This document shows, piece by piece, positions 32,801-45,031 of a DNA stretch of 64,000 bases. Each line of letters starts with the position of its first letter. The first letter of the stretch is position 1. The notes under the pieces are model-generated. The model ran no database searches. It was not told where the DNA came from and saw only the letters and a list, made by a program, of their open reading frames with translations. A program made the translations under genes and the position numbers. The stretch comes from Alternaria dauci (Eukaryota > Ascomycota > Dothideomycetes > Pleosporales > Pleosporaceae), in the NCBI RefSeq assembly GCF_042100115.1, contig NC_091277.1, forward strand, positions 2,542,001 through 2,606,000, written 5' to 3'.

Positions 32801-35800
32801 GAGCTTAGTGGTGATGGTTGGATGGAACTTGTGATCATAAAGCCATGAACATTCGTACACGTCGGCTCCTTGAACGAACGTCGCTTCATGAACGCGAGGA
32901 GTGGGTATCCAGCGCTCCATCTTTTCGGCATGACGAACGGGAGGCGCACACCAGCTGACGTTAGCCGACATGTGTGGAAGCACGAATTCTGCACGAAGAA
33001 GTTCGTCATCATACTTGGCGTTCTTTCGGTAATGGTACTTAAATCGGACCAAGTTGTCATGGCTGATGTAGCTTCCAGATTCAATGTGACCCTTGCGGTT
33101 GTATATGACCTTGGCGCCTTGGTTCTGGCCTTTGCGGCAGGTTCTTCCCAACGGCACCCTGCTTTTCTTGACTTTTGAGATCTTCCTCTTTTGTTCCGGC
33201 TGCTTCGATGCATACTCGTAAACAAACTCATTAGCCACAATGCCATTCTTGTACTCTTCACGTAACGTGATGCGCATCTCTTTGTCGTAGTATGTAACTC
33301 GGAGATGACCCCACGTTGGTTCCAGCTCCAGATTTCCCTGATAGAACATCAATTTGACTCCGCCATCTATGCCAGGGTGAATGAAGGCTGTCTCTGTGTC
33401 TCCGTAGCTCCGGATGACCAAGCGATTCTTCTTTTGAATGATCAAACTACCTTTTACGGTGCCGGCAAGACCTGCAATATCCTTGCGCCGATGGTACAAA
33501 AAGAAAGGTAGAGCGACTGACATCGCAGCCCGACTGTAGATCCACAAGCCTGTCAGAATGAAGGTAGCGAGTTTGGCTACTGGGCGTGGTGTACGTATCA
33601 AGGCTCCGTTCAATTCACGCTGATATTCAGGGTCGGCCATGCATGCGAGGAAGAAGAATTTGACCCAGGTCCCGGCAGAGTGGTAGACATAGGCGATTGG
33701 CAGACGTACATACTCGGTGAATATGCTAAGAATTGAACCCGCTGAGCGATTCAGAACGGGATGGTACGCTTCATGGATGTCCGCGGTCATTTGCTGATAC
33801 TCTTTTTTGGCGAGAGCCTGATCGCCTCGGTTCTTGAAGAAGCTGTGCTTGATAATGGCTAGGTACGCGCCCAGGTCATATCGTGCGATGCATGACAGGA
33901 TTGTACATGAGCTTTCCACTGGAACATTGGCATTGATCCATGCCATTTCCGTATTTGTATAGGGTGCTCGTATGCCAACGCACCGTCGGAGGAAGAGCCG
34001 ACGAATCTCTAGTGGAAGCTCGTCCCACTGCGTGTCGCAATCAAACCCCATGCACAGGTTTCGCAAGAGGTCTTTCTTGAAACCAAGTTCAAAGTCCAAA
34101 GCCTTGGGTCCTACAGTCAATTCCGGCATTGACCGCTTGCAACATTCGGATACGGCGTAAAAGCTAACGTCGTTCCCTCGGCAAGCAAGCATAGATTCCG
34201 TGAGCTGGGCTTGGTAGTGCGGCATACCGAACATGGTCTCTGAACAAGCGTGTAGCAATGTTTCTGCAATGATCGCACAGTTGCTGCTCACGTTCGTTTG
34301 CCTGGAGCCCTTTGCTTCCGAAGCTATGTAAAGAGTCAGACGTCCGCCTACGTAATGCGAAATTGCCCGAAGGTCGGTGTCCACTCCAGCCACAGTCTGC
34401 ATCGGAACGATGAAGATTTTGATGTTGTCGCTCTTCCAAGCCAGAACGATACGCTGTGCCAGAAAGGGCATAGTCGGAAATGCTTGCATTGCAAGCCTGG
34501 AGAGGTTCTCATGGGTACACGATAGTAGTATAGCGCAGATCTGATCGCCGGGTTGTCCAGTGGCACATACACGGAACCTGCTTTCCTTCGGGGCGGCTCG
34601 CAGCTTGCTGCAATAGGCGTGAAGCTCGCTTTGGCTGAATTCGGCATCACCACCAGTGCCGTTGTAGGCATGGTACCTTTCGTCGATGGTAGACTGATCT
34701 TCACCTCGAGATGCGATGCGGCTCAAGCTAGACGTTTCGGTCGAGCTCAGGGACTGCTTGCTCTGCTCATGGTTCGGAAAGAAGCTAGATAACCAGGTGC
34801 GCACACGGAGCAGATCAGGCATGCCTAGCTTGGCAGTTCGAAATGAAAGTAAGGCTGCTGTCCAGGTAGACACAGCAAGAGCAACGATCCTGTTATACAT
34901 AAAGCCCGGCAGCAGGGTGATGAGAATGTTACCGGTTACAAAACCTAGAATGACTGCTGCCAACAGTGGCATCAGTGCGTGTGGGCCTGAGAAAATCTTG
35001 TTGTACTGGTAAAGGAGTAGACCACTGTACGCGCCAACGTAGCTTATGAATACGACGAGGCCAACTGCTGAGCCGTTGAAGATCCACACCAGAGCAGCAC
35101 ATAGCGCCAGTGCCCAAACATGGACGCCAATAAACCTGCATAGAGTGCTGAGATACAGATGTCGCCTGAACTTCAAATCGTTGGCTTTGGCCTGCTTGAT
35201 CTCGTGCGCGTCCTTGATCGAGACTGGTGACATTTGCTCTGACATTGTGTGGAGGTGTTGAGCTTTGTAATCCAGTAGCACTGCTCCAATGAGGTAATAC
35301 GCCAGACCGAAACCGACTGACAAACGGAGTGTCTTGTCGTCTATAGATGATAGTAATCCCGCTAGTTCGCCGCCGGGTCGCTCGGTGCCGCGCAAAAGAT
35401 CGAGCCATCTATCCATGAGTGCGACGAGGAAGTAGAGAACCCCGCAGTAGATCTCATCTCCAGCAGTCCGCCAATGTATGAAGGAATTATGAAGTCGAAT
35501 GCCTTTTTGCGACTGTTGCATGCTTTCGAGAGCCACCTGCGTTTCGAGATTCCAAGTTGAACTGTATGGAATTGGTCGCCTAGTATCCGTAATGCGAGCA
35601 TACCAGTCCAATAAGAAGAGTGTCGAGTCCCAACAATCTGCAAGTCGTCTGACAAAGGTATCCTGCGTAGGCTTCTGCCAAATGGTGCGTCCTTTCTCCT
35701 TCATGACGGCGTCATGTAAGGCTGTGCGACAAAGCCCCAAGATCGCTGGCTCACTCATACCATGGAACATGTCTTTCTCGCTAGTGGTTGTCTCTGAAGG

Positions 35801-38800
35801 GGGAGCGTTAGATTCGCGGACACTCAACGCAGTACTGGGCCCTTTGCTGGAACGATCTACTGCGGCCCGGTTAGCGTCTGTCACCGAACCATGGTCTGTG
35901 TACGTACTGGCAGAATGCTGCCCCTTGACTGACCGCTCAACGTACCAAGCCTTGATGTCAGCGTCGTTGAGTGTCTTGATGTTGTGATACCAAGTCACCC
36001 ATTGAGTCGCTACGTGTCGGGTACCGAGAATCAGCAAAGTGACAAATATGTACAGGACCGCAGGATAAATGTAGATGTCGTAGCCAGGAACGAAGATCGT
36101 TAAAACCGGGGAGACTGTCAATGTCGGTACCACCATGATGATGATTTTACGACCATTCAAGAAACTGGACCCCGGAATCTGATAAGTGGAGAGAACAGCA
36201 AGCACTGTCAGATATGTCGTGAGTCCAAAAAGGTACAAGACAAACACCGCTCCAGGCCCTGGGCCTGCGACAGCTGAGATGACGATGAAGCCGAGGAAGC
36301 AGCCAGCAAGAGTGAATGCGAGACCACCGACCAGCCGAGTCAGCACGAACATGTTGGCGGCTGAGAATGCCATCGAGATGAGGTAATAGGTGCCGCCGAT
36401 AGAGATCCAGGTTCCAATTGCGCCAGAGAGGAGCAATGAACACATGAGCGCCAGCGTAGCATAGTATCGCTGCTCTTCTTCCATTCGTACACTGAGATAC
36501 AGCCCATGGCCAGTGGTTGATAGTAGAATGATGTCTGTCGTTGTTAGCAAGCGATCGAAACGGCCATAGCATCATATGCTCACCAACAAGTGCCGGGATT
36601 GCAAAGACGCTCAGGAAAGTGAAGCGACGGTATGCAGGCATTACCGAAGGCTTCTGATCCGGGTCGATGTCGGTTTGAGCTGCAGCGTAGGCGGAAGCGA
36701 ACGACGGCGCATTGAAAAGCCACATTGGAGGCTGATGTTCCTCCTGGTTGTAGTAGTTCCTGTGCTTCTGTGATAGCAGTATTCCAATGTCGCTGGGCTT
36801 GATGTCAAAGTACGCTTCGCATCTTGATCCTAACGCAAACAGCTCTGCAAAGGCTGCACTCTGGTCTGAGTACTGGTTGAAGAGCGGGTTCCGGTCCGAT
36901 ACCTCAATGTATAATTCTTCGAATCCAGCTTTCCTTGCGGCGCAAAAGATGCAGAAAAGTACAAAGTCAGCGGCTGAATCAAGAGTTCCCCGGTTGGTAA
37001 TATTGGCGATGGAAGAAGTAATGGCGTCTAGCTTCTCAAAGTCTCGGGACCACAGTATACTGTCAAGCACATGCGCGACTTCCCTGAAAAGACACAGCGC
37101 ATCGTGTCTGTTGAGAGTGGGTAGTCGAGATAGCCGGTACCATTTGAGTTTTGCGTTGACTAGTTGTTCGTCCGTGATGTCGCCGCTGATGTAGTCCACA
37201 TTGCTGAGCTTCTTCAATTGATGATATGTAGGTATGTCGATCAGCAACTCTTCGCAACGTTCACGAATGGCTGAAAGCAAAGAGCAATCCTGGTCCCATT
37301 CTGAGTATTGCAAGTGCTGCAAATACAGAAGCAGATCGGAAGAAGAGAGTAGATCCAGATCTTGTCGTAGCCTCTCAGGCAGTCGCTCTGGTGAAAAAGA
37401 CCCAGCGGTGAACTCCGTCAGGCCGTACTCTGCAAGGAAGCACTGGTATCTGGAAAAGCCTACCTTGCTCAGGTGTGTATGGAGCAAAACCGCGCCAATG
37501 TCTTGGACGGACTTGGACATGTAGATGATGACGGATTGGGTCCGCGGCTCCACTTCCCAGACTGCCCAGAACTGAGCACCGCTCGGTGTGTGAAACCCAG
37601 AATCAAGCGCAGAATATACTTGTAGCTGGTAGGCGTCCTCTGCATCGTCGTTGGTCCGAGCCAGTGCCTCTACGAGTTTTGAGATAGCGATTCTTGACGT
37701 TGGCAGGGAATCCAAAAAGTGACTACTGCTGTGACAATAACCACGAAGGGTTTCTGCGACAGAATGTAGTTGTGCCGTAGGGAGTCGACTCAGCAGTTTC
37801 AGATCCCGCAGACGTCGTTGTGAGTCGAGAACCCGAGAGAAGTCACCTCTTGACGCATCTAATCCAATCGGGAAGCATCCCAATGAATCGTACAGCGATC
37901 CGTTGAAGGAGCAAGACAGTGGGTTACTGGCATGCTTCTCCCTAGTCATTGTCCATTCCATCCCTGATGATGTTGATGATGTAGATGTCCGCGAAAGCAA
38001 TACTCCATTCTCATCAATCTCAGGGTAGTGTATGATGTCCGTGGATATGCTAGAGGCGTCGTCATCGTCCGAGTCTGTTGCGTCGAGCCCAGTGAGCGTA
38101 TCGGCGAGGAAAGGAAAGATCTCCTGCAACGGAAGATAGTCGTCGATGATACTCGAAAAGCCAGGAGAAAGCTATGGAGATTTAGCTCATGATTCGCAAG
38201 TCGAGGAAGCAAACTTACTGTGCGTGCGGCTCGATATTTTTCGTGAACGTCCATCACTCTTCGTTGCTTGAGCCATTGGAAAGCTGCCAAAGGCTCTTGA
38301 CAATGAACAATGGCGTCGATGGTGCGTAGGGCTCGTCGACGTGGGAAGTATGGGATGGCGCCATGGTAGCTACACCACATGTGCGCTCTTCTCACAACGG
38401 CGTGCGAAAGGTTGGCATCGTCTTCAACCGTGTCCCACATCATCGTCAGGAATGGCCGTTGGCAGGCTTGAGATACAAAGGATTTTGTTGTAGTCTTCAT
38501 CTTGTCCATGTTGAAGAAGTCTCGGCGCTCTCCGTTCAACATGATCGTCCCATTGCGAACCACGAAGCCAGCGAAGAGCCCAACATCAAGCTTCTCGATG
38601 CTATCCAGGAACTCTGGAGCTTCCACTTCCAGGTAGACTTCTAGACCATAGGCAATGAGAAGCTTGGTCAAGCCATTGAGTAAAGGCACGGCAATGCGGT
38701 CTCGCCATCCAGAAACAAGCACGCCAGTAAAGTATCTCCGCTGGTCCGGCTGTCGTATGGTTCGCTGGAGAGTCCACGAAAGGACGTACACTGCTCGCGC

Positions 38801-39334
38801 CATGTCCAGCTCACTCGTCGTGGCAAACGTGATGATCTGAGCGAGATCAAGCCGTGCAATGATATGAGGTCCCATAGGAACGCTATCGTCGCTAACAGCG
38901 TCCAAGATGCCAGGCTCGCAATAGTCCAACACTACAATCTCCCATTGCGACAATATCCGCGCTTCCTCTGGTGTGACCGGGGTGTTTAGAAGGCCCAGGT
39001 ATACGCCAAAGGACGAAGGTTTTTCGAGAAGAGTATGGGTTTTGCGGACGACGCTCGGGCTGTGCGATAGGAGATGGATCCGTTCTTGTACCGATCGCGG
39101 TAAACCATGCTCGTTGTTGTTCACCTAAGCATGTTGTAAGCGTGGACTGGGTAGTATATGTTCAGATCATACCTTCAACAACGTCCGGATGGCACGATAA
39201 GAATACCAAAGGAACGCAACAACTCCCACAAGCCCACTGACACCGACGATAGCAACGAGCGCCCATTGCCACCACTCCTGGAATACTGAACCACTATCAA
39301 AGGCTTGAATGCCTAGGATGTCCGGCGCCGGCAT
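29894..39334 (-). CDS. gtb3: Giant membrane GT4 glycosyltransferase, galactosaminogalactan synthase Gtb3
   Basis: Six exons (39334-39173, 39124-38219, 38171-36584, 36534-31717, 31670-31392, 31338-29894) give 3,065 residues. All five introns are 46-53 bp with GTRAG-type donors and keep frame. One helix lies at residues 25-48. A soluble region (80-345) follows, then helix clusters near 870-1090, 1297-1460 and 1844-1910. The C-terminal third is a PelF-like GT4 enzyme: FSFGQGGDAV and DTGTWPNEGGG near 2250-2300, FHHAD-type HHADQILPC, and the E-x7-E motif SEGLPLALGEA near 2729. Such proteins polymerise GalNAc/Gal chains in the GAG pathway. The tail is Ser/Arg-rich. It is divergent from agd3. Confidence 0.88.
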
Positions 39335-40867
39335 AGTGTCTGTGTGATCCTACCAAAGGCAGCTCTGATATCCTCAATAGCAACTCCACGCTCGACCGAA
39401 TACAGCAACGACTGCTCCTTGATAGAGAAAAGCTAATGAGAAATATGCCCAAGGGTCGTGTTCCGATCCATAACAAGGGCGTCAGAGTAGGGAGGATGTG
39501 ATATTCTGGCAAGACAATCAGTGACTAGGGAAAGATGCACTTAACCCCCATATGAGCTATCTCATCGGCTGTCAAAAAGCCACTTTGAACAAAACAAAGA
39601 ATTACAGCATATGCTGTGTTCATACAGTCATGTGTAAGCTGTTGATCTGCGAATCGCATTAGCATACACGGTTGGTTAGCCAGTGCGAGAGATCCACCAC
39701 TGCAAGACGAACGGCAGTGGAGAAGTGCAGCCATGCTTCGAGAATGCTGCAATCCAGCTCTTGGCCGCCACGAATAGCATTGGAGCGGCAATGACCAGCG
39801 AGTGAGTTGCAGCGCGAAGCCGTCTGGCCGGGCATTGGCAAAAGCGATGACAGGGAACGCTGGCCGCGTCCAGGAGCCAGTGGCCATCTATCCCGAACAG
39901 CGAAGCGTGACTATATTGAGACTAGATCAAAGACTATTCACATGTCGTCGATGAGGCAACGTCAGCGAAGGAGGGTGTCGTGATGATGCGACAAGAGTGG
40001 TGGATGAGGCAAGATGTGACGAGGCTGGAGTTCCGGGGGTTCGGCAGCAAGTGTCCGTGCATGCTCATCATCGCTGCCTCAACTGTGCCTCCTCCGGCAC
40101 CGCTTTTAGCCTAGCGTCTCCGATACTGCAGCTTTAATATCAGACTTCATTTATCACGGCATCTTCGTCGGCCTTGTCTCCGAGGCACATGCAATGCAAT
40201 GCACCTGCCGCAGATGAAGTCTGGGCCGGTAATTGCTTACTCAATATGGCCAGGCTGCGGGCAGACGCGTGCCAGGCTAGAAGACACCTGGCGCGCCACC
40301 CACAACAATATCCTTACACACTCTGGTATTTACGGCCCCCAATTCACGGCTGCCATGGTCTCCAGCCGTGCGCACTTGGAGGGTGCAGCGGCAGTGACTT
40401 TCGGCTCTACTTACGACGGGAACGACCAGTGGCTTAGTAGGCAAAAGGCGCGGCGAAGTCACGAGTCCGGTAATACTCTGAGATCGTTGCCATACATTGC
40501 TCTCACATGGCAAAAGTCACAGCACTACCACTCCTCGAGTACAAGGACCAGCCAAGACCCTGACTAACTATATGGCTATACGGGCATGTTACGTACGCGA
40601 AGTTGTCCAGAAGTACGGCAACCCGTATCCAAAGCCTCTGATCGCACTATGCACCGCGCCATGTTCTGCATCAAGCTGAGCTGAAGGTAGGATTCTGACT
40701 GCTGAGGCTAGGAAGGGAGAAAATCAATAGTCCCTTGATCATCTACTGCATCTGGGCCACCGCCCTCCCAGTGGCGTATGAGATGATATCTGCCGAGACT
40801 TCTTTATTAAGTCGTCCAGGTTCCTCAAAAAAGTCTCGTTAGCACGTTGTGCACTTCGCGTCTCGCC
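39335..40867. promoter_or_regulatory. Bidirectional promoter region between gtb3 and agd3
   Basis: 1.5 kb without a supported gene between the divergent starts of two genes of one pathway. Several short open frames on both strands show no family pattern. Shared control of the two genes is plausible from layout. Confidence 0.45.
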
Positions 40868-43134
40868 ATGGCGCCTTTCGGTCTATCGTCACTGCGAGCA
40901 TGCGCACTCACATGCCTCTTTTTCTTCTTGCAGCATGCTCTAGCGTACGTGGGAGGTGCTACGGTCTCTAGTACGATCTTGGTCATTGCACGGGACTCCA
41001 CATCGGCCATCAATAGTGCTGCACTCGGCCTTCAGGGTTACGGCATTCCTTATGAGATCTTCACTGTGCCTCAGGCTGGCATCGCGAATCTACCCCTACT
41101 CAATTCCTCGGCTACATATGGCAACTATGGTGGCATTGTTACCGTAAGCGAAGTGGGATACAACTACGGAGATTTCTATTACAGCGCCCTTACTAGGAGC
41201 CAATGGAATGATCTGTATGCATATCAGACCAACTTCGGTGTGCGCATGGTCCGTCTCGATGTATTCCCCACTACCGAATTTGGAGTCTTGAGCAACGGTG
41301 GCAATCTGAACGATGAGCCGGTATCCTTCACAAACACCACCGGATTTGCCACGGCCAACCTGAAGCCGTAAGTTTTGAAGCTCGCAACATTCAGATCCAT
41401 ACTGACTTGGACGACAGCAATGTAGACGTGAGCATTGCAAACATCTACCACACTCCTGCAACAATCGTAAATTCCTCGATTGCATGGGAATTTGCCAAGT
41501 TTTCGGGCAGTGGGACTGCTGCAGTCGTCAATCAGATAGGTTCTCGTCAACAGATGGTATGGTTTTTGCCCTTTGCCCTAGATTGGGCACCCTCGAGCAA
41601 TATCTTGCAACACGCATGGATTACCTGGCTCACAAGAGGTCTCTTCGTTGGCTTCAGAAGAATCTATTTCAGCACGCAGGTGGATGACATGTTCCTGGAG
41701 ACTACCCTATACCGACCTGCAGGCGTTAATTTCCGCACCAAGCCCGAAGATCTTTCCATGCATGTCACTTGGCAGGCCGAGTTGAATGCGAGGATGCCTG
41801 CAGGGTCCGAGTTCTTCATAGAGATTGGACACAACGGCAATGGCGATATAGAAGCCGCCACAAACACAGCTGAGGGTGAAAGCCTCTGTGATCCTTCAAA
41901 CGCGATTGAATACCGTGATCAACCGGATGGCAGCCCGGAATACAAGAAGCCTCCCGGTACTGGCACCAACATATGGCCTGCTACGCCTTCTCAGTATACA
42001 TGGAGCTTGGAGTGTGCGGAGTTGGATGAACTACAGAACTGGTTCGCTGATGAGGCGCAACGCGACGCCTTCGCGCACCTCTCGCATACCTTGTACGTCT
42101 CGTATATATTCAGTCTTTGCACCACTGACTCCAAACCAGTTCCCACGCCGATCTGACCAACGCGACGTACTCCGATGCATCAAAAGAGATTTCGTTCAAC
42201 CAAGCCTGGCTGAAACAGGTCGGCTTCGATGCCGCTCAGCGCTGGAGCGGGAAGGGCATTATCCCGCCTGCTATCACTGGTCTATACAACGCAGATGCCA
42301 TCAAGGGCTGGATGGATAACGGGATCACCAACGTGGTGGGCGACAATACGCGCCCACTGCTCCGCAATCAGCAAAACACCTTCTGGCCGTTGACCACCAC
42401 TGTTGAAAACAACGGCTACGCAGGGCTCAATGTCATGCCTCGTTGGGCGACACTGATATACTACAACTGCGATTCCCCGGCTTGTACATTGCAAGAGTGG
42501 ATCGACACATCAGCAGGCAGGGGGACATTTGACGATCTCATGAACAACTCTCGAGACACGGCAATGCGCAATCTCTTCGCTTTGCACTGGGACCCGTAAG
42601 CGCAGCACATCTCACGCAACACAGAGCCATACTGATTTGTAATCTAGGTACATGTTCCACCAGGCCAATATGCGCGTCAACGACGTTCCAACCACCACCG
42701 TGAATGGGAAAAGCGGACAGTATTCGCTACTCATGACGTGGATCGAGGTCATTTCCGCTGAGATGATGCGCTTGTATGTATATGTTGCTCAACCGGAAAA
42801 GCTCCGACTAACACGCCATAGAACTACCTGGCCCCTCAAGACACTCAAACATGATGATATCGCGCAGCAATTCATTAATCGACAAACTCGCGACTTATGC
42901 CGACCGAGCTTGACCTGGACAGCATCTGCCGACGGCGCCAATATTGAACATGTCAATGTATACACGGCAGGAGGCAACAGTTGCGGGACGACGATACCCA
43001 TCACTGTTCCAAGAGAGCTGGAAAGCACGACTGGTGCAACAAGAGAGCAGCTTGGAAGCGACCCACTTACACTATGGGTGTCGATGAGCGGCGCAAGCAG
43101 GCAGTACAAGTTCTCAGAGCCCATTCCCCTGTAA
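40868..43134 (+). CDS. agd3: Secreted galactosaminogalactan deacetylase Agd3 (CE18)
   Basis: Five exons (40868-41367, 41418-42092, 42140-42595, 42648-42773, 42822-43134) encode 689 residues. The introns are 47-52 bp; the last (48 bp) has no stop, but splicing joins EMMRL to TTWPLKTLKHDD. The start is the second ATG-type codon in the frame and the first true ATG (MAPFGLSSLRACAL). It begins a signal peptide. A metal-site Asp pair occurs in STQVDDMFLE near residue 256, and His residues in HLSHTFSHADL near 390, as in CE4/CE18 deacetylases. Known Agd3 removes N-acetyl groups from GalNAc in secreted GAG, making the polymer cationic and adhesive. Confidence 0.9.
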
Positions 43135-43957
43135 AGCTTAGCATAACTATTGAAAAGCATGGTCAAACCCGCCATCCCGTTTTTCATCTTCATTATTCAT
43201 CTTTTAGCGCTGGCCAAGCGTCTCTAACCTTAGGTACTTACCGCTTTTTTGTTTACTTTTACCCTGCCCTGCATACGTGCTCACCACTGAGAGCCTGCGG
43301 GATTCAGGCGGCCATTGCCGATGCCTGGTCGAACCCCACACTCGCATAGCCACATTCCCAATGAAGATGAATAAGGCAACCAACTTTGCGGGGCCACAGC
43401 GCCTCAGCTCGCTATACGGATTTTGTACCAACTTCCATATCATCGAAGCTACAGTGTGACCTCTTTTCTGATATATACACCTATACCATCTACTACGCTT
43501 ACCCTGTGCCCTAGATATATCACTTAGCTAGCGTCTATCAGTGATTATTTGCTCTCTACTACCTGATCTTCTAGTCGGTAGCATGTTCCCGCGGCACGCC
43601 ACACCCGCAATATTGCTGCATAGGCGCTACACCAGATGTAGCTACTGTCTGTACTAGACACAACAACTTTATATTAACTGCATATGCAACCCGGCACGAT
43701 GCGCTGCCCCGCTCGCAACGCGTCTTCTTGCGGAAGTTCTGGACTGTTGGACTTGGCATGGGTCTGGAGGCTGTTGCGCGCGAGTTATGGTCGCATTGAA
43801 GTCCACAGGTACGCCTTGCTTGGGTATACGAAGACTTTGTTGAAAGGAATCCTCGCGTCTGAGGTGCGTCGAGCAGCACCTCAGCTGGCGGGGCGTTCGT
43901 TACCTAGCAAACCCCGTTCTTTCCAATCCTTCCAGCGACCAATAACACACTCACGCC
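43135..43957. other. Intergenic region between agd3 and ega3
   Basis: About 820 bp; no gene or repeat seen. It should hold the agd3 terminator and the ega3 promoter. Confidence 0.4.
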
Positions 43958-45031
43958 ATGGACGCGAAACCCAAATCGCGCCGGCCGTGGCCTTTGCGAC
44001 GCAAGATTCTTTTCGCGGTTCTCATCGCGATCTTGATTCTCGCACTCGGTCTAGGACTAGGTCTGGGTCTTACCTTGGGACGTGGCGACGATAACGAAGA
44101 TGACAACACCTCTACTCCGACACCTCTCCCATCACCGAATACCACAGTACCATGGGCACCATCCGTATCGGATACCTGGCAGATTATCCTTTCACATCCG
44201 CCCGTTCTCTCATCCTCTGACACTAATACAACCCCCAACGTCAGCATCTTCGACATCGACCTGTTCGACACCCCAATCGAGACGATAAGACAGCTCCATG
44301 CTATGGGCAAGAGAGTGATATGTTACTTTAGCGCAGGAAGCTACGAAGACTGGCGGCCCGATGCTTCAGAATTCACGGAAGAAGATCTAGGACACGACCT
44401 CGACGGGTGGCCAGGCGAGAAATGGCTGAATTTAGGTAGTGAGAACGTGCGGAGGATTATGAAGAGTAGAATAGATCTGGCCAAGAGTAAAGAGTGCGAT
44501 GGTGTTGATCCAGATAATGTTGATGCTTATGTGAGTACCTCGTTTCACCATTGGAACTATAGTACCTACAACGCCGTCGCTGTGCTAATCGAGACGCAGC
44601 AAAACGACAACGGCCTCTCCCTCACTCAAAACGATTCAATCGCCTACATGCAGTTTCTCTCCGAGATAACAGCGCCTCTGAACCTCACACTTGGACTCAA
44701 AAACGCCGGAGACATCATACCAGCCATCCTCCCCATCGTACATTTTAGCGTCAACGAAGAATGTGTAAAGTACAGTGAGTGCACCACCTTCGCGCCCTTC
44801 ATCGCAGCGGGGAAGCCCGTGTTCCACATCGAGTATCCGGATGGAGCAGGTGCGGAACAAGGATTGCAAGATGATGCGGTGGCGCAGTCGTGTGACAGAA
44901 CGGGGAGTGGAGAAGGGAGCGATGGGTTTAGTACGGTGTTGAAGAAGATGGAGTTGGATGGGTGGGTGGAGTACTGTGATCGACAGGTTGAGGTTACAGA
45001 TGTAGATGAGAGGCTTGGCAATCACGATTAG
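43958..45031 (+). CDS. ega3: Endo-alpha-1,4-galactosaminidase Ega3 (GH114), type II membrane protein
   Basis: Exons 43958-44530 and 44600-45031 give 334 residues. The 69 bp intron (GTGAGT...GCAG) has no stop in frame; splicing restores VDPDNVDAYQNDNGLSL. A basic N-terminus (MDAKPKSRRPWPLRRK) and one helix (residues 16-38) make a signal anchor, followed by an Asp/Thr/Pro stalk. The GH114 TIM barrel shows VSIFDIDLFDT, GKRVICYFSAGSYEDWRPD, GWPGEKWLN, CDGVDPDNVDAY (catalytic Asp region) and a later acidic strand near NEECVKYSEC. The family cleaves de-N-acetylated galactosamine stretches in GAG and Pel-like polymers. Confidence 0.92.
   Translation: MDAKPKSRRPWPLRRKILFAVLIAILILALGLGLGLGLTLGRGDDNEDDNTSTPTPLPSPNTTVPWAPSVSDTWQIILSHPPVLSSSDTNTTPNVSIFDIDLFDTPIETIRQLHAMGKRVICYFSAGSYEDWRPDASEFTEEDLGHDLDGWPGEKWLNLGSENVRRIMKSRIDLAKSKECDGVDPDNVDAYVSTSFHHWNYSTYNAVAVLIETQQNDNGLSLTQNDSIAYMQFLSEITAPLNLTLGLKNAGDIIPAILPIVHFSVNEECVKYSECTTFAPFIAAGKPVFHIEYPDGAGAEQGLQDDAVAQSCDRTGSGEGSDGFSTVLKKMELDGWVEYCDRQVEVTDVDERLGNHD

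Noticed and set aside
39525..39887. 120-codon minus-strand open frame between gtb3 and agd3
   Set aside because: No start context, no family pattern and no splice partner; it lies in the presumed shared promoter.
40265..40600. Two StuA-like sites (WCGCGWNM) in the gtb3-agd3 promoter region
   Set aside because: The motif is so short and degenerate that about one per kilobase is expected by chance; two in 1.5 kb is not notable without conservation data.
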